DNA of 64,000 nucleotides, from positions 62,001 through 126,000 of the forward strand of contig CAXKVR010000167.1 in NCBI GenBank assembly GCA_964058845.1, given 5' to 3'. Every line of letters begins with the position of its first letter. Within the stretch, counting starts at the first letter, position 1. The translations under genes were made by a program, and so were the position numbers. Source of the stretch: Carex sylvatica. Taxonomy: Eukaryota > Streptophyta > Magnoliopsida > Poales > Cyperaceae. Shown here piece after piece: positions 58,601 to 64,000 of this stretch. The notes under the pieces are model-generated. The model did no database searches, was not told where the DNA came from, and was given only the letters and a program-made list of their open reading frames with translations.

Positions 58601-61600
58601 TTATTTTCTTTACTTGTATGTTATAGACTCCATGTTTCATTTTAATGGCTACTTGCAAAATGGATTGATGGGACGATTTATGGGGATTGTTTCTTCCTCT
58701 TCTTGAAGCTAAGAAATGAAACAAAAATGTTGCAAATATTTTGCATGCATACAAGGAAATGATGAAACCATTTGAGTTTTAGATCTTTTATTATGTAAAA
58801 TTTTATATTACTTTTCTTCTTTCTTTCTAAACAAAATGATAAGGAAAAGCGTGAGGTTTCTGTAGGCTGAAAAAATAGAGGTACTTGAACAGTCTTTTTC
58901 TGTTCCTTGAAATTATAATCACAGAACAAGCCATGTCGGTTTGAAGTTTTGCTTGAGGTCTCTATAGTAATTACAATTTGATCTGTGTTTTGATATACAG
59001 TATCTATAAAAACTTTGAAACCTACTATTAAAGTACTGCAATGTTCATAATCTCATCCATAGTTAAAATTAAATGCTAATATATAAAGAAACCTTAACAT
59101 ATCACAGCAAATCTTTCAGACCTTTAATTGGCTACATTTGAATGTTCTTGACAAAATTAGAGCATTCTACCATTAACAATTTTAAGGATCCGATGATTTG
59201 GATCTGGATTGAACTTGTCCTTTATAAGATGAAGCAGGTGCAGTTCAGGTCAATCACATTTCTATACTTGTGTTGGGTTACGCAGATAGGTGGTGATTCT
59301 TTTATTGTTTTATCTTGTCATTTACCGCTCTTGTTTTACTCTTTCTTCGGTGGAATAGATTGGATATCAATATAGAGAGCCTCTATTCGAAGAAAGAGGG
59401 GAGGAAAATTCCTGTGCTGTCTGTAGTGGATGATGGGCAGGGGATGTCACATGATGAGATGATGACCATGATTGCATTTGGACATAGCTTGCCAAAGGGG
59501 CAACAACCTGATCATATTGGTAGATTCGGTATTGGGTTTAAGGTGGGTTTGTATAATTATACCTTTGTATATTCTGTTTGTGGTTTCGATTAAAGCATTG
59601 AAGGGTTGTACTGGTCTATACGTTAGTGGACTGGTCTGGCTTCAAAAATATCTCTTTTCCATAATTCTTTTTATTTTCGGGTTAACAAGCATTATCTTTA
59701 TTTTTTGGAAGATAGCTGTTTTCTATTTTATATTTTACTTCGATCAAGTCATTTAATAGCAATCAATACCACAGACTGGATCGATGCGACTGGGAAAAGA
59801 TGCTATTGTGCTTACCCAGACATCCAACTCGAGATCTGTGGCTTTGCTATCTCAGTCCTTCAATGAAGGCAAGCCCGTAAGTTTGCTACCTTTCTTTCAT
59901 AAAAAAATGCTCTTGCCATTTGAACCCGAGTATTAATTTTCCTTATTTTCAGAATCTTGAGATACCTGTGGTCAGCTATCGCAAGCATGATAACTACATG
60001 GAATTTGATTTGAATATTCAATCAGAGGACTCTGGAGAATACACTTTGAAGGCTATTAAGGACTTCTCTCCATTTAATGAATACTTTCTTGGTGAAAAAC
60101 TAGGGCTTTTTGGTGAGGCTGGTGAGTATTGGTGTTATCAGAACTTAGGATTGCTATGCTGATTAATTGAATCCCAGCTGGTTTGTTTTCCCAACATATT
60201 CATGTTTAGAAATTTGGATGAAGCACAAAATAGCCATGCATAAAAAGAAAACTGATCCAATTAGTCAATTCCAAACAATTGCAACTCATGCAGTGTGAGC
60301 AAGTAACAACAAAACCAAAACAATGTTAGGTTATTTTTAGTACAATAATACAATCATATCTACATGACTATACTGATATCATCTGGTGATGCATTAGTTT
60401 GTATGTATTGGAGTTCTTGTTAGAACTACCGTACATATCTTTTTTGGTTATGTTATAGGATAGGATAGATAACTCAACTCTTACATCTCTATCCACAATT
60501 TTCAATAATAAGAAATATTGAAAATGCTCTGAAAATTGATGCTAATAGGTACAGGGACCCAAATCTATATATGGAACCTTGACAAGTGGGGACAGAATTA
60601 CACCCTGGATTGGGATAACAAGGAGCATAAAGGAGACATCTTGATTCGCTCTAAAAGAATCAGGAGTCGTCGTGGCCATCTATCTCAGGAGGTTTTGTTT
60701 TATTCTATTTTGTTTCCTAATATTATGTCTTTCTTTTTTCTTAACTGTTCTCCGTCAGTTGCCAATTAGAAAATCCAGATAACATTAGGCACTTTGCACC
60801 TTACAGTGTGTATTCATTTTAATGTTTCATTGTAGGTTCCGCTGGACTATTCTCTTAGGGCTTACATGGAAGTCATTTTCTTAAATCCTCGCATGAGGAT
60901 ATATATCCAGCGTTCCTTGGTAAATACAACCTCATTAGCTATTTTATTTCTATACTTTTTATCCATTTAATAGTATATTTATTTGACCCATGTTATGAGC
61001 TTTTTGCAGGTTAAAGCCCGTCCATTGGCAAAGTCATTGAATAAGACAGCAATAGTCAATGAAATAATTATGGGGAAGCCTCTACAGCTGACACTTGGAA
61101 GAAGCAAGACTGAATGGGAGAGGTTTAATAGTGGTATATTTTTGTACTGGCATGGTCGGCTCATAGAGGTTGGTGTTTGTTTCTCCTTTTAGGTAGTTTA
61201 TTGAATTCCTTTTTGTTAGTTTTCTTAATATTTGCAGGTTTTTTTTTTCTTATATTCTTCAAGGCATATAAAAGAGTTGGTTCCCAAATATTCAATATGG
61301 AAGTATGCCGCGGAGTTCTTGGTGTTGTCGATGTCACTAACTTGATGGTACATTATATTTTATCTGAATCATATATCTATTCCACGGGCCACTTTTCTCT
61401 TTGAATACTTTTGTTCTTTCATTTTAGGTGATTGTTTTATTACAAAAATAATGTTAAAATTGTTGTAGGATGATGACGACGGGAACCCCTGGGTGATGAA
61501 CAGCAAGCAGGGGTTCCAGGATTGCGAGACATATGCCAAGCTGGAAGAGTGTCTTGGCAAAATGTTTGACCAATATTGGGACAGGAATTTTGACACACTT

Positions 61601-63218
61601 GACTTGGTATGTTTCTGATATAAAGCATACTTTGTGTATGTATTCAGCTTTCATATAGAACATACTTATTTATGGTAAAGATATATAGAACAAAGTATGT
61701 CTATATATACATGCAGTGGCAGATTTATATATATTAAATGCGGGTCAATTGACCCCCATTTTTTTCATAATTTTTTATTAATGCATAATTTTCTATATAA
61801 TTTATAGTAAAATGCTATAGTACTGTAAAATTGATCCCCATTCTTAGCTAATTTATAGCTGACTCCCATTGTGTGTTTGACCCCCATTGTTTGAACGCCT
61901 GGCTCCGCCAATTGTATTTCTTGGCTGAAACAAGGTACGGACAATACTTATATACGAAACTTTGATGTAGATTTGCTAAAATAAAATTGTATATTCCAGA
62001 AGAAGGGGTCAGATCGGTACAATCCAGATCATCAGTGGGTTCAGTGTGATAAGTGCCGCAAATGGAGGTTTCTGGAGTCTGATTTCGACGCCAAAACATT
62101 GCCCCTTGACTGGTAATCCTTTTTACATCAGCATACATAAATATCTTGGCTTTCAGTGATATGATACCAGTCAGTATTATCTACCTTCTGAGCATCTTCA
62201 TAAACTGAAATGAAATAAAGAAAAGACAGTCTACGTGGGCCTAATTTATAGTTATGAACTATTTCATTGTTTTTTTAGGTTCTGTTTTATGCCTCCGTAC
62301 TCTGGTAAATGTGAGGATCCTGAGAAACAAGTGGGCCGTGATGTGATTACGGTCTCTTCCAATAGAACTGGCTATGGAATAGAAAACATCACCAAAGAGG
62401 ATCATGGTTCTCCACCAGTTGGCCCTGGCAAGGTATCTTATAAATAGCCATTTCAGAATTTACTAGTTGTTAAGCTCTTTGGTATGTTTATTTATTTACC
62501 TTTTTTTTTTAGCGTGGAAGAGTGCCACTTTCAAAGCACCATTCGCCTGCTTCGGGCAGTTCTCCTACTACTGAGACAACCCACACTGGCACTAATATAA
62601 TTTCTACTGATGGTAAATAAATTAATTTATCAGAAGAAATTTTGAATATCTTGGATTGTGGTACCTTTATGTTGTAGATTTCAGTCTGTTTGAACAACCA
62701 ATTGGTTCCCCTGAAGGTTGCTTTTCCTCCACTTTCTTATGTTGTTATGTTATTTTTTTATTTTATTTTTCATAAAAAGGTGGAAAATCCACTTGTTTCA
62801 TTAAAAAATGTTCTTAAAAGTATCAGCAAGTGCCTGGTACCAAAATCTAGTTACAAAAGTTTGCATAATAAGCTAACAATTATAAGTCACAAGAGAACAT
62901 GTTGTTTAGACTATAGACCCTAACAAATCAAAGTAGTAAACAGTTTATACAAGCATGTAAAGCATGCATCTCCTGATATTAAAATACAGTATCTACCGAT
63001 CTTCTAGAGCTTTTGAACATCATCTCTACACTCTGGTAAAAGCATCGATGTTTTATTTATTTATTTTTATTTTTATGAATTGAGTACATTAAATAGTTAT
63101 TTCTCCTCGCCTGGCAGATGAAGATTTTGAAGGAACTAGTGAGAACATTGAAGAAACTAATAGGACAAAAAGCTTTAAAAGGCTGAGGCAGGGCCAGTCA
63201 AAAGGGGGTAAATACTAG
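55614..63218 (+). CDS. MORC-type GHKL ATPase with CW zinc finger, 17 coding exons, about 733 residues
   Basis: MORC proteins are chromatin ATPases that dimerise, compact DNA and silence transposons. Exons: 55614-55693, 55943-56096, 56460-56589, 57184-57451, 59359-59542, 59775-59876, 59953-60121, 60549-60691, 60836-60919, 61010-61168, 61264-61347, 61469-61606, 62000-62112, 62279-62432, 62513-62612, 62678-62716, 63118-63218. All introns are GT-AG and every join keeps frame. Residues 1-121 form an unassigned domain. The GHKL fold spans about 185-330: N box E199 to N203 in AELVDNSRDA, G1 box DDGQGM at 235-240, G2 box GRFGIGFK at 265-272, then TGSMRLGKD. An S5-like region follows to about 560. The CW finger has W578, C581, C584, W587, W603, C605 and C614. 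The tail is acidic/basic and low in complexity. The start is the first ATG after an acceptor at 55611; upstream coding exons cannot be excluded. It resembles animal MORC3/4 architecture more than the CW-less Arabidopsis MORCs. The gene is complete, apart from the uncertain 3-prime end. Confidence 0.88.
56709..56851. mobile_element. hAT-type terminal fragment in intron 3
   Basis: TAGGGGTGTCAATGGGTC followed by repeated GGGTCAGGT and CCCGACCCGACCC steps is a common plant hAT/MITE terminus. The other end is not clear. Confidence 0.4.
57545..58056. mobile_element. Foldback element in intron 4
   Basis: AGAGTTGACATACCTTTTTT and TTCATTTTTACCCG on the left are mirrored by CGGGTAAAAATGAA and AAAGATATGTCAACTCT on the right. 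The interior has repeated ACACATACCC and GTGGGTCCCACT palindromes. It enlarges an intron of 1907 bases between the two halves of the ATP-binding fold. Confidence 0.65.
61714..61914. mobile_element. Small MITE in intron 12
   Basis: CAGTGGCAGA at the left and, inverted, CAATTGGCGGAGCCAGG at the right resemble the GTGGCGGAGCCAGG terminus common in plant repeats. GACCCCCAT steps recur inside. About 200 bp, non-coding. Confidence 0.5.
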
Positions 63219-63944
63219 CAGAAAAAAGGGAGAACAAAACAATACGTTGTTGACTGTTAGCTTCATTTTTTTTTTAAAATAGGACTTTTGGTAGTTCTTT
63301 AGAGGGTCTATACATGCCTTGGAAATATTTTCAGATGGCTTGTTACTGACACCTTTTTTTTTTTTTTGTCAAGATCTCTTCTGATAGTGCTGTTATATGA
63401 TGGATATGGTTGGTGTTTGCTGCTATTGTAAACTCGATGGCAGCACAAAATGTTTGTACATTCTCGTTGTTTCCACCTTTTTGGTTATGTTTCATGGTGT
63501 GGTGGTCTGCTTGTGTGTTTTTTCATTACAGTTTTTGACAAAAATGTTTCTGCTGTGACTCATTGATTCCGCAGTTAGACTAATTAAAAATTTGCGTGTT
63601 CTAAATGCACCATCTTTACATAGGGGTTGCCCTTCATATGTTATTTCAGCTAGCTCATGCATTCTGCTAGTAATGAATCAAGACGGCATGAATAACAGAA
63701 TTATTTTCATTTTCATTTTTATTTTAATGAAACTGGGTTCGTTCATCGTAGGCAATATTACTAACACAGCAACTCTCCCGTAGAAATAATCTGGTCATAT
63801 CGAATAACATCAGTAGATTGATCATTGATGTCCATCTAACGCATTAACTATGGTTATTTCATATTTACCTCTCTTTACTTGCTATTTTGCTTACTATAAC
63901 TGCTGATATAGTATTATAGACTATCTTATTACTCTCATTATCAG
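63219..63944 (+). other. 3-prime untranslated region or last intron of the MORC gene
   Basis: If translation stops at 63216-63218 this is 3-prime untranslated sequence. If the GTAAATAC at 63208 is used as a donor it is a 737-base intron. T-rich stretches are present, and no standard AATAAA was fixed close to the stop. Confidence 0.4.
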
Positions 63945-63985
63945 AGAATGGAAAGGACAATTTCACTGTTTCTGACCAAGAATAG
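63945..63985 (+). other. Alternative terminal coding exon of the MORC gene
   Basis: After the acceptor ATTATCAG, the phase left by a donor at 63208 is continued in frame by ENGKDNFTVSDQE and a TAG at 63983-63985. This would give about 743 residues with a different C-terminus. The splice signals and phase agree, but the exon is short and unsupported by homology. Confidence 0.35.
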
Positions 63986-64000
63986 AACCTATAATATAAA

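Overview
This is nuclear DNA from a flowering plant, probably a eudicot. The evidence is a spliced host gene with GT-AG introns, plant-type Ty3/gypsy and solo LTR retroelements, Mutator- and hAT-type short elements, and AT-rich intergenic sequence. I cannot name the species. Only one host gene is visible; the rest is a deeply nested repeat landscape. LAYOUT: 1-3640 is the left part of a decayed Athila/Tat-like Ty3 element (LTR end, tRNA-Asp type primer site, broken gag). A 450-bp hAT-type MITE splits its zinc-knuckle codons. From 3641 to 33060 runs a satellite with an 81-bp monomer, about 18.4 kb in two blocks, with at least three different higher-order periods (about 1349, 1671 and 800-810 bp). 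The satellite is interrupted at 5380-16422 by a complete, minus-strand, Tekay/Del-type chromovirus-like retrotransposon. That element has 3120-bp LTRs differing at only about seven sites, a 1530-residue intact gag-pol frame, and a perfect 5-bp target duplication (TCTTT). The neighbouring higher-order copy preserves the unoccupied target site. From 33061 to 38573 lie a truncated second LTR and a hAT-like element with an 8-bp target duplication, itself split by a 1977-bp solo LTR with its own 5-bp duplication. The hAT-like element carries a 104-bp minisatellite. From 39003 to 52204 is a Mutator-like cluster: elements ending in a shared ATTTTTATTAATA-type terminus with GC-rich hairpins in the terminal repeats. 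One of them (41550-43224) has a clean 9-bp duplication and carries a fragment resembling a captured gene leader. The cluster is peppered with a family of foldback MITEs that share a core but have different termini. From 52236 to the window end is the host gene: a PIF/Harbinger-like MITE, a pyrimidine-rich 5-prime leader, a first intron with a 997-bp solo LTR, and 17 coding exons (55614-63218). The exons encode a MORC-type GHKL ATPase with a CW zinc finger, predicted at 733 residues. HOW THE PARTS RELATE: the order of events can be read from nesting. The satellite amplified and formed higher-order repeats next to an old retroelement, and the Tekay-type element inserted afterwards, recently. The only host gene belongs to a family known for transposon silencing and chromatin compaction. 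The most unusual signal is a short GC-rich near-palindrome (AGTGCG-GA-CGCACT and analogues) repeated in the LTRs of several apparently unrelated retroelement families, upstream of a putative TATA box where one can be placed.
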